From the NCBI GenBank assembly GCA_020622105.1, contig JAHRYP010000002.1, forward strand, positions 131,675-195,674: a DNA stretch of 64,000 bases, written 5' to 3'. This document shows, one piece after another, positions 9,552-21,146 of the stretch. The stretch is from Methylotenera sp. Its GTDB lineage: Bacteria > Pseudomonadota > Gammaproteobacteria > Burkholderiales > Methylophilaceae. How positions within the stretch are numbered: the stretch's first letter is position 1; each line of letters starts with the position of its first letter. Both the position numbers and the translations under genes were made by a program. Below the pieces are notes generated by a model, which was not told where the DNA came from, ran no database searches, and saw only the letters and a list, made by a program, of their open reading frames with translations.

Positions 9552-10751
9552 TTACCTGCTTTCTCTGTCACGACTGCGAAGGGCTTCACGTGAGCGATCA
9601 CCTGCTGCAGGTTGAGTCGCTGTTGTTGCAGCATCAGGCTGTGGATTTAAAGACTGCATCGATTGTGACTGCTGAACGGCATCACTACCGGATGCGTTAA
9701 TTAACTTATCCAATGGTAAATACAACAAGCTGTTACCGGACTTCTGGTCAACAATCACTTTACTTACACTAGACATAATCTGCTCTTGCGCATCCAGATA
9801 CAAACGCTGACGCGTTACTTCAGGTGCCTTGTTATATTGTGCAAGAATCTGGTCAAAGCGGCTGGCGTTACCAATGGCTTCACTTTCAACTTTCAACTTA
9901 TAACCAGCTGCCTCAGCCAGCAAACGTGAAGCGGTACCACGTGCTTTTGGAATCACATCATTAGCATAAGCCTGACCTTCGTTAATCTGGCGCTGATTAT
10001 CCTGATTCGCACGGTTTACGTCTTCAAATGCCTCTTGGACTTGCTCAGGCGGCTGTGCACTTTGCAGTGATACGCTGATAATTTTCACGCCAGTTTTGTA
10101 ACTATCAAGAATAATCTGCATACGCTCAGAAGTATCTGCAAGGCCTTTTTGTAACAAATCATCCAGCTTGTTCTTACCGACCACTTCACGAATTGCAGTT
10201 TCTGCAGCTGACATGACTGCATCATCAGTAGAACGGTTGTTGAACAAGTAATCTTTGGCATTATTAAGGTTATATTGCACCGCAAATTGCAAATCGATAA
10301 TATTTTCATCTTCTGTCAGCATTAAAGACTCTTTTGGCAATCTGGTTTTGCCGCCGCTGCCTTCAGCGTTGCTTCTATAACCCACCTCAAGCCTGCGCAC
10401 CTGTTCCATATTCACGACTTGAACACTCTCAATCGGGTAAGGCAAATGCCAGCGCGGGCCAGGCGAAGTAACTTCATCCTGCACCTTACCGAAACGCTGC
10501 ACCACACCAAGCGAACCTTGATCAACAATATAAAAGCCTGTCGCCAGCCAAATCAGACCAACCAGACCGAATATTGGAAGTAAAGGTAAATTAACAGTTG
10601 TTGGCTGTGGACGGCCGGATTGCGGATTAGACTGATTGCCGCCACCCTTACCGAATAAAGTGTTAATTTTGCGGCTTAAGTCACGCATCACCTCATCGAG
10701 GTCTGGTGGACCTTCATTATTTTGTGCTCTCCAACCAGGAAATTTAATCAT
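9552..10751 (-). CDS. hflK: FtsH protease activity modulator HflK
   Basis: A 399-residue SPFH protein. The N-terminal cytosolic part is Gly/Asn/Pro-rich (KGGGNQSNPQSGRPQPT, residues about 35-51), followed by one transmembrane helix (LLPIFGLVGLIWLATGFYIV), the Band 7 domain from about 78 to 260, and a Gln/Ala-rich tail ending in RSREALRSRDRESR. It pairs with HflC to regulate FtsH. The gene follows hflX after a 167-base spacer that contains a dispersed repeat, so it may have its own promoter. Confidence 0.96.
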   Translation of the reverse strand: MIKFPGWRAQNNEGPPDLDEVMRDLSRKINTLFGKGGGNQSNPQSGRPQPTTVNLPLLPIFGLVGLIWLATGFYIVDQGSLGVVQRFGKVQDEVTSPGPRWHLPYPIESVQVVNMEQVRRLEVGYRSNAEGSGGKTRLPKESLMLTEDENIIDLQFAVQYNLNNAKDYLFNNRSTDDAVMSAAETAIREVVGKNKLDDLLQKGLADTSERMQIILDSYKTGVKIISVSLQSAQPPEQVQEAFEDVNRANQDNQRQINEGQAYANDVIPKARGTASRLLAEAAGYKLKVESEAIGNASRFDQILAQYNKAPEVTRQRLYLDAQEQIMSSVSKVIVDQKSGNSLLYLPLDKLINASGSDAVQQSQSMQSLNPQPDAATTATQPAAGDRSREALRSRDRESR

Positions 10752-10808
10752 TCATTACTCCAGAAAAACATTTGTTAATTATTATCAAACTAAGAAATTA
10801 TTGCTTAT

Positions 10809-10872
10809 TCTGGATTGCCGCACTCCGCTCGGAATGACGTCATCGCGAGGCCATAGGCCGAGGCGATCCAGA
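10809..10872. repeat. Short dispersed stem-loop repeat between hflX and hflK
   Basis: The end arms TCTGGATTGCC and GGCGATCCAGA form an 11-bp inverted repeat with one G-T mismatch around a GC-rich centre (CGCACTCCGCTCGGAATGACG). The word GGATTGCC followed by a CGCTCCGCTC-like string recurs at about 25.0 kb, which suggests a genome-wide intergenic repeat rather than a gene-specific signal. It could still act on the hflX/hflK transcript as a hairpin. Confidence 0.6.
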
Positions 10873-10918
10873 CTAGCAGGTAACATTACAAATAAATCGT
10901 ACCGAATCTATAATTAAA

Positions 10919-12055
10919 TTATGCATAAGCACTTTCTTCAGTGCTTAGTTTTTGTAAATACTGATAATGTTCTGCCATTGCTAACCTTAGCAGATCCATT
11001 CCCTCTCCTGTTTTGGCTGACACATGCAAAGACGAAATTCTACCACATTCATCACGTGCCAATGCAGGCTCTAAGCCTATACGATCGATTTGGTTATGTA
11101 CTAGAATCTGCGGCACTTTAGCTGCACCGATCTCATGCAATACTTTATTTACCTGGGCAATCTGCTCATCGCGATTACTGCTAGCGGTATCCACAATATG
11201 CAACAGCAAATCCGCCTGCACAGCTTCTTCAAGCGTTGCGCCAAATGCCTCAACCAGCGCATGCGGCAAATGTTTAATAAAGCCTACCGTGTCAGACAGC
11301 ACCACTTGTCCGCAACCCTCAATAAATATCTTGTGCGTAGTTGTATCCAGCGTTGCAAACAACTGATCAGCTGCATAGATATTTGCCTTGGTAAGGCGGT
11401 TGAAGATCGTGGATTTGCCGGCATTGGTGTAGCCGACCAGAGATACTGTCATTACATTTGAACGTTTACGTGCACGCCGCTGCATTCCACGCTGAGATTT
11501 GAGCTTGAGTAATTTTTCACGTAGCTGCTTTACACGCACGCGCAACATACGACGGTCTAATTCAAGCTGCGTTTCACCAGGGCCGCCACGTACACCAATA
11601 CCACCCTTTTGACGTTCCAGGTGAGTCCATCCTCGAACTAAACGAGTTGATAAATGCTCTAGCTGAGCCAGCTCAACTTGCAGCTTACCTTCATGCGTTT
11701 GTGCACGCTGGCTAAAAATATCCAGAATCAAGCCAGTTCTATCTACCACACGCGCCTGCAAAAAACGCTCCAGATTGCGCTGTTGTGAAGGTGTAAGGTC
11801 GTGATTAAATACTGCAATATTAGATTCAGTCGCTCGCATCATCTGCAGCAACTCATCAGCCTTACCGCTACCGATAAAAAGCTTGGCATCCGGCGCTGAG
11901 CGTTTACCTTCAATAGTACCCAGTACGGCTAAGCCTGCACTCAAACTTAGCTGGCGAAGCTCTTCAAGGCTTTCAAGGTAATCACTTTCACCGAAATCTA
12001 CACTTACCAGAATGGCAGACTCGCCGCCACTCGGTCTTTCAAACAAATCTTTCAA
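10919..12055 (-). CDS. hflX: GTPase HflX
   Basis: A 378-residue OBG-type GTPase that binds the 50S/70S ribosome and helps rescue stressed ribosomes. The HflX N-terminal domain spans residues about 15-150, with the Gly-rich motif GGIGVRGGPGETQLE at 151-165, a coiled-coil linker at 166-200, and the G domain with G1 GYTNAGKST (208-216), DTVGFIKHLP (G3) and HNQID (G4 variant of NKxD). The start lies 3 bases after the hfq stop, so translation is likely coupled to hfq. Length is a little short because the C-terminal domain is small. Confidence 0.95.
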   Translation of the reverse strand: MKDLFERPSGGESAILVSVDFGESDYLESLEELRQLSLSAGLAVLGTIEGKRSAPDAKLFIGSGKADELLQMMRATESNIAVFNHDLTPSQQRNLERFLQARVVDRTGLILDIFSQRAQTHEGKLQVELAQLEHLSTRLVRGWTHLERQKGGIGVRGGPGETQLELDRRMLRVRVKQLREKLLKLKSQRGMQRRARKRSNVMTVSLVGYTNAGKSTIFNRLTKANIYAADQLFATLDTTTHKIFIEGCGQVVLSDTVGFIKHLPHALVEAFGATLEEAVQADLLLHIVDTASSNRDEQIAQVNKVLHEIGAAKVPQILVHNQIDRIGLEPALARDECGRISSLHVSAKTGEGMDLLRLAMAEHYQYLQKLSTEESAYA

Positions 12056-12058
12056 TGC

Positions 12059-12295
12059 TTAATTATCACCTTCCGGTAAACCGATACTTACCGCACGTGC
12101 AGGTACGATTGTAGAAATGGCATGTTTGTAAACCATTTGGGTCACAGTATTTTTGAGCAGAATGACATACTGATCAAATGAGTCAACTTGACCTTGCAAC
12201 TTGATGCCATTAACGAGATAAATTGATACAGCGACATGTTCTTTACGTAAAGCGTTAAGGAATGGGTCTTGTAACATTTGCCCTTTTTGATTCAT
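12059..12295 (-). CDS. hfq: RNA chaperone Hfq
   Basis: A 78-residue Sm-like hexameric RNA chaperone. Sm1 lies at about 10-50 ([34 protein letters not shown] region) and Sm2 contains [12 protein letters not shown]. The proximal-face residues Q-D-F-L and the YKHA motif are intact; the C-terminal tail is short, as usual for betaproteobacteria. It is the first gene of the hflX-hflK-hflC unit, with a clear AGGAG ribosome-binding site 6 bases before the ATG. A 360-base leader lies upstream. Confidence 0.97.
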   Translation of the reverse strand: MNQKGQMLQDPFLNALRKEHVAVSIYLVNGIKLQGQVDSFDQYVILLKNTVTQMVYKHAISTIVPARAVSIGLPEGDN

Positions 12296-12655
12296 GGTGT
12301 CTCCTATTGTTTGGAGTTAAATAAAATTTCTTACGTTAAAACAGCTAATTAAATACACTTACTTCTTCTACATTGCAATACTACTCTCGTTCAGAGTAAG
12401 AACAACTCAAATCGTTCTGTTTTTACTTAAATTAACTATTCAAGTTTTTTGCACAACACTCAAAGTGCCAGCTCAGTTCCAGCAAAAAGATTAACATGAC
12501 CTTCAATCCGCCATCGCTTCAAACAAACACTTGTCAGGCAAACTATAAAGAACCATCCTGATGAAATATGTACGCTAGAGTACATAACTTGTATATGAAG
12601 GCCTGCATAAAAAAAACAAGAGGGCTAAGGATAAAAAATATTCGTGCTGTATTCT
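12296..12655 (-). other. AT-rich intergenic region between gltX and hfq
   Basis: These 360 bases carry no convincing open frame. They hold the hfq ribosome-binding site at the left end and a small hairpin (ACTCT-GAACG-AGAGT on the minus strand, near 12385-12400). The sequence is AT-rich and must contain the hfq promoter. No sRNA gene or strong terminator for gltX could be recognised. Confidence 0.5.
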
Positions 12656-14047
12656 TTATTTAAATTCGCTCATTCTAGCCAGCACTTCATCCCGGCTTAA
12701 TAAAGCCATTACCTGATCAATGCTCGGAGATTGTGCAATACCCGTCAGCAGAACACGTAATGGCATCGCCACCTTAGGAAATTTCAACTGAAACTCCGTA
12801 ACAACTTCGTTAATTGCATGATGAATTGTTTCTGCAGTCCACTCTACTGAACGCAGCAGCTCTGACAATTTCTCTAAAGCGGGCTTAATATCCGCAACCA
12901 GATGTTTTTCAGCGGCAGCCTGATCAATGACCGGCTTATGGTAAAAATAAACGATACTTTCTGCCAACTCATTAAGCGTGCTTGCACGCTCTTTGTATAA
13001 ATCAATCACTGCAGATAAATCCGGTGCAGCAGTCACTGCAACATTAAGCTGAGCAAGCCGTTCTGTTATATCACTCACCAAATAATCTTTATCCGCCAAT
13101 TTGATATAGTGCCCGTTCAGCCACTTGAGCTTTTCAGTGTTAAATTGGGCAGCTGAAGGTGTGATATGGTCCAAATCAAACCACTCACAGAACTGCTGCA
13201 TGCTGAATATTTCTTCATCACCATGGCTCCAGCCCAAGCGTGCCAGATAGTTAAGCACCGCTTCAGGCAGATAGCCATCTTCATGATATTGCATCACACT
13301 CACTGCGCCATGGCGCTTGGATAACTTTTGACCGTCATCACCCAGAATCATGGATAAATGTGCATATTGCGGAATAGTTGCACCGAGCGCCTTCAGCATA
13401 TTGATCTGACGCGGTGTGTTATTCACATGATCGTCCCCCCTGATCACCTGCGTAATCCCCATTTCCCAGTCATCAACAACTACACAAAAGTTATAGGTAG
13501 GCGTGCCATCTGCACGCGCTATGATCAGGTCATCCAGCTCCTGGTTTGCAATACTGATTTCACCTTTGACCAGGTCATTCCAGACCACATGCCCGTCTTT
13601 AGGATTTTTAAAACGAATAACCGGCGGGATACCTGACGGAGGTATAGAAAGGACTTTACCTTCTTCAGGACGCCAGCGACCATCATAACGCGGCTTTAAG
13701 CCTTGCTGCATCTGGCTTTCGCGCAGCGCCTCCAACTCTTCTTTTGTAGAATAGCAATGATAGGCCGAACCATCCTGCAACATTTTACCGATCACTTCCT
13801 TGTAGCGATCCATACGCTGCATTTGGTAAAAAGGGCCTTCATCATAATCCAGCCCCAGCCAGTTCATGCCATCCAGTATCGCCTGCACCGCTTCAGGCGT
13901 GCTACGTGCTACATCGGTATCTTCAATGCGCAGAATGAATTTTCCACCATGCTTTTTAGCAAAAGCCCATGAGAATAATGCAGTACGGGCACCGCCGATG
14001 TGAAGAAAACCTGTTGGGCTAGGGGCAAAACGTGTACGAACAGTCAT
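12656..14047 (-). CDS. gltX: Glutamate--tRNA ligase
   Basis: A 463-residue class I synthetase charging tRNA-Glu. The HIGH-like motif is in [17 protein letters not shown] (HIGG at 16-19), the KMSKS equivalent is KLSKRHG (241-247), and the catalytic core and anticodon-binding helical domain are complete. Length is typical (about 465). It is a single gene with AT-rich spacers on both sides. Confidence 0.97.
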   Translation of the reverse strand: MTVRTRFAPSPTGFLHIGGARTALFSWAFAKKHGGKFILRIEDTDVARSTPEAVQAILDGMNWLGLDYDEGPFYQMQRMDRYKEVIGKMLQDGSAYHCYSTKEELEALRESQMQQGLKPRYDGRWRPEEGKVLSIPPSGIPPVIRFKNPKDGHVVWNDLVKGEISIANQELDDLIIARADGTPTYNFCVVVDDWEMGITQVIRGDDHVNNTPRQINMLKALGATIPQYAHLSMILGDDGQKLSKRHGAVSVMQYHEDGYLPEAVLNYLARLGWSHGDEEIFSMQQFCEWFDLDHITPSAAQFNTEKLKWLNGHYIKLADKDYLVSDITERLAQLNVAVTAAPDLSAVIDLYKERASTLNELAESIVYFYHKPVIDQAAAEKHLVADIKPALEKLSELLRSVEWTAETIHHAINEVVTEFQLKFPKVAMPLRVLLTGIAQSPSIDQVMALLSRDEVLARMSEFK

Positions 14048-14214
14048 ATTGAATAGAGCTTAACCATAAATTTAATTATTAGTATTTTACCATGCGGAGA
14101 CTCACTGCTTACTAACAAAGCTTAGCCAATTTATCTAAATCAAACAGAACACTGGTGAGCAATGGCATGTTAATTGCCTAATGAATTAAAAAGCACACAA
14201 CGTCTCATTGAATA

Positions 14215-15174
14215 ATGAATATATTGCATAAAATTTTTAGTCTCAAACTAAAGACAACAACCCCACTGCCGTTAGCCTGGATGGCTGAGTTATGCAAAAT
14301 AGATGACATTTCAGCACTAGAGCTGACTACTAGAAAATTAGCAGATGCTTTAAAACATAATCTGTTTCAAGACATCCAGAATCTGGAAGCGCTATTTTAT
14401 ATCGACGAAAAAACACACAGTATTGTCGAAAGAATCACACAGCATTTCATGTGTAATGAAAATAATGATGAGGATATCAAAACACGTATTTCAAATGCGG
14501 CTTACTTATATCACTGCCAGCTCTTCTTGGCTTATGATGAATCAAGCAAGAACTGCATGCCTTCTAATAAAGGCATACAACACATTGTGCTGTCCCGTGC
14601 ATTAAGAAATGCTACACAAATTATCAAATGGCAACATCACGCTCAGCATCATGAGCCAGCTAACTTCTGGTCAAAGATTACAAGTATATTTAAAATTGCA
14701 GAACAGCTTTCTTTGCTGAACGCAAAGATACAATCTTATTCTGAACAAGAGCCCATATCATTAACCAGCGCCTATATTCAGGTATGCATGCTAGGCTCTT
14801 TAAAGCACAGCAATTTCAAACTGCAGCAAATTGAGATGGTTAATCGACTTTTAAACGCATGGACTTCAAAAATATCGATTGATACAACATATGATGCGGA
14901 ACAACATCTATTCTATATAGATACTGCTGCCAACACTCCTGCCAGACCTACCACAAACTTCAGAACAGCCAATAGTCAGCGTTACTGGTGCTTTGAAGAT
15001 GTGAATTCAAAAATAGACTTGTACATGCTAAATATCTTAAACAACATATCACCAGAACCGCTGATGATGAAAGAATGGGGCACAAGCGAGTATGTGCTAA
15101 AAACACTGGTAGCACTGAGGGCAGAATGGTCCTTAGGTATTACAAACAGAACCAAGGTAATGCTATCTCGTTAA
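14215..15174 (+). CDS. Hypothetical protein, mostly helical
   Basis: A 319-residue protein with no signal peptide or membrane segment and no recognised domain. It is rich in helices, Leu and Asn, and AT-rich compared with its neighbours. The pattern in residues 15-110 (PLPLAWMAELCKIDDISALELTTRKLADAL, then LEALFYIDEK) vaguely recalls the N-terminal region of betaproteobacterial PilZ-type cyclic-di-GMP effector proteins, but no PilZ motif (RxxxR...D/NxSxxG) follows. Function is unknown. It is a single gene on the plus strand, convergent with the RND operon 51 bases downstream. Confidence 0.7.
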   Translation: MNILHKIFSLKLKTTTPLPLAWMAELCKIDDISALELTTRKLADALKHNLFQDIQNLEALFYIDEKTHSIVERITQHFMCNENNDEDIKTRISNAAYLYHCQLFLAYDESSKNCMPSNKGIQHIVLSRALRNATQIIKWQHHAQHHEPANFWSKITSIFKIAEQLSLLNAKIQSYSEQEPISLTSAYIQVCMLGSLKHSNFKLQQIEMVNRLLNAWTSKISIDTTYDAEQHLFYIDTAANTPARPTTNFRTANSQRYWCFEDVNSKIDLYMLNILNNISPEPLMMKEWGTSEYVLKTLVALRAEWSLGITNRTKVMLSR

Positions 15175-15225
15175 TCAACAACAGAATCAGGCAGTCAATA
15201 TCGATTCAGCATCACCCTGCATTCA

Positions 15226-16644
15226 TCATTTGTTATCTGCTGAATGCCATCCACCACCAAGTACTTTGTAAAGTGCGACGCGATTCGCCGACTCAATCAG
15301 TCGAATGTCGATCAGCTCAAGCTCTGCCAGATAAAGCGCACGCTGCGAATCGAGTAAGCCAAGATAGCTATCAATACCACCCTTATAGCGCGCTTCAGAC
15401 AACGTAAAGCTAGCTTTGGTCGCCTCTACCAGTTTGCGCCTGGCATCCAGACGCTCAGTTAAGGTAGATTTTTCTGCAAAAGCATCAGATACTTCGCGAA
15501 AAGCAGTTTGAATAGACTTTTCATACTGGGCTACATTAATCTCACGCTGTACTTTTGTAGCTTGCAGATTGGCAGTCAGCCTGCCCGCTTCAAAAATTGG
15601 CAATTTTATCTGCGGAATAAAACTCCAGGTACCGCCACCTCCACTGAATAATCCACCCAGAGAATCACTGGCAATACCGGCACCGGTTGTTAGTGTGATA
15701 CTTGGGAAAAATGCTGCACGTGCAGCCCCAATATTTGCGTTAGCCGCACGTAATATACGTTCAGCCTGCAGAACATCCGGACGACGCGTCAATACCTCAG
15801 ACGGTACCCCGGCTGGAACTTCTGTTATTGCGCTTACAGCGTCGCTGAGTTTAGCAGGCAACAGATTAGCTGAGACTGGTGTACCTGTTATCAATGCAAG
15901 CGCATTGGCATCTTTTGCCTCTTGTGCTGTGTAGCGTGCTACATCGGCGCGCGAACCTTCCATCAACGTTTCTGCCTGACGCACATCCAGCGCTGACCCC
16001 ACACCTACTTCAAAGGTGCGGCGAATCAGCTCATAGGATTTCTGCCTGGTCTCAAGCGTGCTGCGAGCAAGCGCCAAACGCTCTTTATCAGCAGCAAGCG
16101 TAAGCCACGCATTAGCGACTTCAGCAACGAGACTAATCTGGGCACTGCGCTTTGCCTCTTCAGTTGCCAAATACTGCTCTAAGGCCTGCGCATTCAGGCT
16201 ACGGATACGTCCGAAGAAATCCAGCTCATAGGCAGAAAAACCAATCGTAGCGCTATATTGATGCGTTGTTGTTGCATTACCGCTAGCAGTTAAATCACCG
16301 GGCAGCCGCTGTGCGGTTTCTGTGCCGGTGATACCTACGCGTGGAAACAGATCAGCACGCTGAACACGATAAAGTGCACGTGCTTTTTCTATATTCAGCG
16401 CAGCCACGCGTAAATCACGATTATTATTCAATGCCAGCCCGATTACTTCGCGTAACTGGGCATCGGCAAAATAATCCTGCCATGGAATATCACTCAACTG
16501 CGTTGCAGATGATGCTGCCTTCGCGTCAGTGTTTGGAAAAGTCTCTGGTACAGGTGCCTGTGGACGCAGGTATTCCGGCATCAGGCTACAGGCACTGGTT
16601 GTTGCAATTGTTACCGCCACAACCAATGTTTTCAATTTCATCAT
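15226..16644 (-). CDS. RND efflux outer membrane lipoprotein (NodT/OprM type)
   Basis: A 472-residue TolC-like channel of the NodT family. The signal peptide ends in the lipobox TSAC with lipidated C19. Two OEP repeats follow, with the typical NNRDLRVAALNIEKARALYR (first helix pair) and RRPDVLQAERILRAANANIGAARAAFFPSI motifs. It provides the outer-membrane duct for the pump encoded just upstream; its start overlaps the pump stop by one base (TAATG). Substrates are unknown. Confidence 0.95.
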   Translation of the reverse strand: MMKLKTLVVAVTIATTSACSLMPEYLRPQAPVPETFPNTDAKAASSATQLSDIPWQDYFADAQLREVIGLALNNNRDLRVAALNIEKARALYRVQRADLFPRVGITGTETAQRLPGDLTASGNATTTHQYSATIGFSAYELDFFGRIRSLNAQALEQYLATEEAKRSAQISLVAEVANAWLTLAADKERLALARSTLETRQKSYELIRRTFEVGVGSALDVRQAETLMEGSRADVARYTAQEAKDANALALITGTPVSANLLPAKLSDAVSAITEVPAGVPSEVLTRRPDVLQAERILRAANANIGAARAAFFPSITLTTGAGIASDSLGGLFSGGGGTWSFIPQIKLPIFEAGRLTANLQATKVQREINVAQYEKSIQTAFREVSDAFAEKSTLTERLDARRKLVEATKASFTLSEARYKGGIDSYLGLLDSQRALYLAELELIDIRLIESANRVALYKVLGGGWHSADNK

Positions 16645-19600
16645 TACTTACTCTCCTCGGCAGTGATTACTGCCGCATTAGAAGCTGCCACTTTTGGCTT
16701 ATCTTTAAAAATTCTCTTGATCACGACGTAGAACAGAGGAATAAAGAATATTCCCAGCAGGGTCGCAGCAACTGTACCGCCCAACACGCCGGTACCAATT
16801 GCGTTCTGGCTACCTGAACCAGCACCTGTGGCAATTGCTAACGGCAATACACCGAAGCCAAATGCCAGCGAGGTCATCAAAATAGGCCGCAGACGCATAC
16901 GCACTGCATTCATAGTTGCCGTGACCAGATCTTTACCGGCTTCCATTTCCGATTTTGCAAACTCTACAATCAGAATCGCATTCTTGGATGAAAGACCTAT
17001 CGTTGCCAGCAGGCCAACCTGGAAATAAATGTCATTGGATAGCCCGCGGCCGGTTGCTGCCAGCAACGCACCAAGCACACCTAGCGGCACTACCAGCATT
17101 ACGGCAAACGGAATCGACCAGCTTTCATACAATGCCGCCAGACACAGGAATACAACCAGTAATGACAAGGCATAGAGTGCAGGCGCTTGTGATCCGGTTG
17201 CACGTTCTTCGTACGACATACCTGTCCACTCATAACCAATTCCTAGCGGCATTTTTGACATAATATCTTCTACTGCAGCCATGGCCTCGCCTGAGGATTG
17301 GTCAGGCCCGGCCTGACCCAGCAGTTCAACTGCAGGTTGACCGTTATAACGCTCCAGTCGCGGTGAGCCATAAGTCCAGTGCGCGCTGGCAAAGGCAGAG
17401 AATGGCACCATTTCAGCTCTTGCATTACGCACATACCATTTATTTAAATCATCCGGCACCATACGCGCATGTGCATCACCTTGCAGATACACTCTCTTCA
17501 CGCGACCACGATCGATGAAATCATTGATATAGCTGCCACCCCAGGCAGTAGACAAAGCATCATTGATATCAGCGACTGTTACGCCAAGCGCACCGGCCTT
17601 CGCATGATCAATGTCCAGCCTGTATTCAGGCGTGTCATCCATCCCGTTCGGCCGCACACCCATCAAACGTTTGTCCTGAGAGGCCATACCAAGAAACTGG
17701 TTACGTGCCGCCATCAGCGCATCATGTCCTAAACCGGCACGATCCTGCATCTGTACATTAAAACCATTCGAAGTACCCAGCTCAATCACTGCTGGCGGCA
17801 CAAAAGCAAATACCATGGCTTCTCGAATTTGAGAAAAAGCACCCATCGCTCTGCCCGCAATAGACTTTACGTCCTGCCCTGGCTCAGAGCGTACTTTCCA
17901 ATCTTTCAGGTTTACAAAAGCGATACCCATATTCTGGCCGCTTCCGCCAAAACTAAAGCCTGCCACTGTAAACATGGCTTTCACATTATCTTTTTCATTC
18001 TCCAAAAAGTGATGTTCAACTTTTTTCAGCACTTCGATGGTACGTTCCTGAGTTGCGCCTGCTGGCAGCATAATCTGATTAAAGAGAATGCCCTGGTCTT
18101 CTTCTGGCAGAAACGATGTCGGCATACGCACAAACAAAACACCCAATACGACAACAGTAGCGACATAAATAAACAGAAATCTGGTACTGCGCTTCAATAA
18201 ACCGCCAACTGCAGTCTCATAACGTTGCGTATTACGATCAAACATACGGTTAAACCAACCAAAGAAGCCACCTAGCAAGCCACCCTCACCATGGCTATGA
18301 CCTTTTTGCACAGGTTTTAACATGGTCGAACATAATGCAGGCGTAAACACAATCGCCACAACTACAGACAGTGCCATCGCAGCCACAATCGTAATTGAGA
18401 ACTGGCGATAAATGACGCCGGTTGAACCGCCAAAGAAAGCCATCGGAACGAAAACAGCAGACAGCACCATACCGATACCAATCAGTGCCCCTGTAATCTG
18501 ATCCATGGATTTACGCGTCGCTTCTTTTGGCGATAAGCCTTCTTCCGTCATCAATCGCTCAACGTTTTCAACCACTACAATCGCATCGTCAACCAGCAAG
18601 CCGATAGCCAGCACCAGACCGAACATGGTCAAGGTGTTGATTGAAAAACCAAAAGCCGCCATGATGCCAAAGGTACCTAACAGAACCACTGGTACAGCAA
18701 TTGTCGGAATCAGCGTTGCGCGCAGATTCTGCAGAAACAGATACATGACCAAGAACACCAGTATCATGGCTTCTATCAGTGTTTTAACAACTTCCTGGAT
18801 AGAAAGCTTCACAAACGGCGTCGTGTCATAAGGCACAATTGCTGTCACACCAGCCGGAAAATACGGCTTAAGCTGATCAATTTTTGCACGTATCGCATCG
18901 GCAGTATCCAATGCATTGGCACCAGCTGCGAGTTTGATACCGATACCGGCTGCCGGCTTGCCATTCAAGCGCGCAATAATGCCGTAGTTTTCAGCGCCGA
19001 TATCCACACGGGCAACATCACCCAAGCGGACTTCGCCCCCTGCAACAGACGTGCGTAATAGAATATTTCTGAATTGCTCAGCCGTTTGCAGTCTGCTCTG
19101 TGCTGTAATTGTCGCTGAGAAACCCTGACCCGGCAACGCTGGCGTGCCACCGAGCTGGCCTGCTGCGACCTGTGTATTCTGTGCACGAATCGCAGCCTTG
19201 ATATCAGCTGCTGTCAATTTGTAATTATTCAGTTTGGTAGGGTCCAGCCACACACGCATTGCATATTGTGAGCCAAAAATCTGCACTTCACCTACGCCGT
19301 TAACGCGAGATAATGGATCCTGTACCGTTGCAACTAAAAAGTCAGCAAGGTCATTCGCTTCTAAACGACCATCTTCGGAAGCAAAGCCAATCACCATCAG
19401 AAAGTTACGTGCAGATTTCGCAACAGTAACCCCTAGTTGCTGCACCTCTTGCGGCAGCAATGGCAATGCACCCTGCAACTTATTCTGCACTTGCACTTGG
19501 GCAATATCGGGATTAGTACCTGCCTTAAAGGTGAGTGTAATCGTAGCGCGGCCAAAACCGTCACTGGATGAGTTCATGTAAATCAAGCCATCCAGCCCGG

Positions 19601-19808
19601 TCATTTTCTGCTCAATCACCTGCGTGACTGAGTCTTCAACTGTTTTCGCAGACGCACCTGGATAGTTTGCGTTGATAGCCACCTGCGGCGGCGCAATAGC
19701 AGGATATTGCGATATTGGTAAGCTCAGAATAGAAAGCGCACCGGCCAACATGATAACGATGGCAATAACCCATGCAAAAATAGGACGATCAATAAAAAAA
19801 CGTGCCAT
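16644..19808 (-). CDS. RND multidrug efflux permease (AcrB/MexB, HAE1 family)
   Basis: A 1054-residue inner-membrane proton/drug antiporter. Twelve transmembrane helices, two large periplasmic loops, the N-terminus [17 protein letters not shown], and the proton-relay motif [15 protein letters not shown] (two Asp of TM4, about residue 407) are all present. [14 protein letters not shown] and the full length place it in the hydrophobe/amphiphile family rather than the metal-efflux CusA group. It is the second gene of an adaptor-pump-channel operon, 11 bases after the adaptor gene. Confidence 0.96.
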   Translation of the reverse strand: MARFFIDRPIFAWVIAIVIMLAGALSILSLPISQYPAIAPPQVAINANYPGASAKTVEDSVTQVIEQKMTGLDGLIYMNSSSDGFGRATITLTFKAGTNPDIAQVQVQNKLQGALPLLPQEVQQLGVTVAKSARNFLMVIGFASEDGRLEANDLADFLVATVQDPLSRVNGVGEVQIFGSQYAMRVWLDPTKLNNYKLTAADIKAAIRAQNTQVAAGQLGGTPALPGQGFSATITAQSRLQTAEQFRNILLRTSVAGGEVRLGDVARVDIGAENYGIIARLNGKPAAGIGIKLAAGANALDTADAIRAKIDQLKPYFPAGVTAIVPYDTTPFVKLSIQEVVKTLIEAMILVFLVMYLFLQNLRATLIPTIAVPVVLLGTFGIMAAFGFSINTLTMFGLVLAIGLLVDDAIVVVENVERLMTEEGLSPKEATRKSMDQITGALIGIGMVLSAVFVPMAFFGGSTGVIYRQFSITIVAAMALSVVVAIVFTPALCSTMLKPVQKGHSHGEGGLLGGFFGWFNRMFDRNTQRYETAVGGLLKRSTRFLFIYVATVVVLGVLFVRMPTSFLPEEDQGILFNQIMLPAGATQERTIEVLKKVEHHFLENEKDNVKAMFTVAGFSFGGSGQNMGIAFVNLKDWKVRSEPGQDVKSIAGRAMGAFSQIREAMVFAFVPPAVIELGTSNGFNVQMQDRAGLGHDALMAARNQFLGMASQDKRLMGVRPNGMDDTPEYRLDIDHAKAGALGVTVADINDALSTAWGGSYINDFIDRGRVKRVYLQGDAHARMVPDDLNKWYVRNARAEMVPFSAFASAHWTYGSPRLERYNGQPAVELLGQAGPDQSSGEAMAAVEDIMSKMPLGIGYEWTGMSYEERATGSQAPALYALSLLVVFLCLAALYESWSIPFAVMLVVPLGVLGALLAATGRGLSNDIYFQVGLLATIGLSSKNAILIVEFAKSEMEAGKDLVTATMNAVRMRLRPILMTSLAFGFGVLPLAIATGAGSGSQNAIGTGVLGGTVAATLLGIFFIPLFYVVIKRIFKDKPKVAASNAAVITAEESK

Positions 19809-19819
19809 AGTCAGCTACC

Positions 19820-21064
19820 TCACTTAGCCACGGCAGTAGCCGCGTTTTCTTGAGCTACAGCAGACTTAGCCTCTTGGGGGTCAACTACAGCATCAGGTCT
19901 CGCCTTCTGCAATCCTTCTACAATTACGCGCTCGCCGGCAGTCAGCCCTTCAGTCACTACCCATTTATCATTAATTGATTGCGCAGTCTTCACTACACGT
20001 AGCTCAACTTTATTTTCAGCATTTACTACCATCACGGTTGCATTTCCACGTGGGTCGCGGCCTACCGCAGCATGCGGTACCATAATTGCATCACTGTTTA
20101 CACCTTGCGTCATGCGCGCACGTACATACATACCAGGCAATAGCTGGCCTTTTGCATTAGGAAACACCGCACGCAATGTCACACTACCAGTACCTTGATC
20201 CACCGTAACTTCTGAAAATGCGAGTTTGCCTTCTTTTTCAAAGATACTGCCATCTTCCAGCACCAGCTGCACAGAAACAGAGTTATCGCCCGCACTCTTC
20301 AGCTTGCCTTGCTCCAAATCACGGCGCATAGCCATTAATTCAGCACTTGATTGTGTCACGTCAACATAGATTGGATTTAATTGCTGAACTGTAGCAAGTG
20401 CAGCTGCTTGATTAGCAGTTACCAAAGCACCAGGAGTGACGGTTGAACGGCCAATACGGCCTGAAATAGGCGAAACTACTCTTGTATAAGCGAGATCAAT
20501 TCTAGCTCTATCCAATGCTGCCCTTGCTGACGCCACTTCGGCCTCTGCCTGCTTCAGTGATGCATCAGCTTCATCATTAGCCTGCTTGCTGACTGCCTCG
20601 ATCTTAACCAGCTCTGCATAACGCTGCGCCTTTAACTTTTCTGAACCAACACTAGCCGATGCTCTAGCCAGATTAGCTTTTGCACTATCATAAGCAGCCT
20701 GATATACCGCCGGATCAATCTGGTATAACAACTGTCCAGCCTTCACTTCACTGCCTTCATTAAAGGCACGTTTCTGCACAATGCCACTCACCTGCGGCCT
20801 GACTTCTGAAATCAGGTATGGCGCAGTACGCCCAGGCAACTCATTTACTGTAGGTACACTCTCGGTCTGCACACTCACCACTGTAACTACAGGTGCCGGC
20901 ATGTTGGCTCCTGCATTGGCCGCGTCGTCTTTTTTGCTGCAAGCAGACACAGCAATCAAAGTGAAGGATATTAAAATTGCACTCAGTGTGAAAACTGTAC
21001 TTCTATCCTCCGCGACCTGCGTACTGTTTTGTGATGGATGATGCTGACTTGTTTTAAATACCAT
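19820..21064 (-). CDS. RND efflux periplasmic adaptor (AcrA/MexA type)
   Basis: A 414-residue membrane-fusion protein. A signal helix ends in the lipobox AVSAC (C42 lipidated). The upstream 23 residues make the N-terminus longer than usual, and a later start is possible. Biotinyl-lipoyl halves flank an alpha-hairpin (residues about 130-205; VRPQVSGIVQKRAFNEGSEVKAG before, DLAYTRVVSPISGRIGRS after), followed by beta-barrel and membrane-proximal domains. It bridges pump and channel. As first gene of the operon it is divergent from the TetR-type gene, and its promoter region holds two likely operators. Confidence 0.95.
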   Translation of the reverse strand: MVFKTSQHHPSQNSTQVAEDRSTVFTLSAILISFTLIAVSACSKKDDAANAGANMPAPVVTVVSVQTESVPTVNELPGRTAPYLISEVRPQVSGIVQKRAFNEGSEVKAGQLLYQIDPAVYQAAYDSAKANLARASASVGSEKLKAQRYAELVKIEAVSKQANDEADASLKQAEAEVASARAALDRARIDLAYTRVVSPISGRIGRSTVTPGALVTANQAAALATVQQLNPIYVDVTQSSAELMAMRRDLEQGKLKSAGDNSVSVQLVLEDGSIFEKEGKLAFSEVTVDQGTGSVTLRAVFPNAKGQLLPGMYVRARMTQGVNSDAIMVPHAAVGRDPRGNATVMVVNAENKVELRVVKTAQSINDKWVVTEGLTAGERVIVEGLQKARPDAVVDPQEAKSAVAQENAATAVAK

Positions 21065-21146
21065 TGCTTACTCCAAGCTTTTGTATTGATAACTTATTAA
21101 TTAGATTATGTTTTTATTAAATTTGAACTGATTAAAGGCTTGCTTA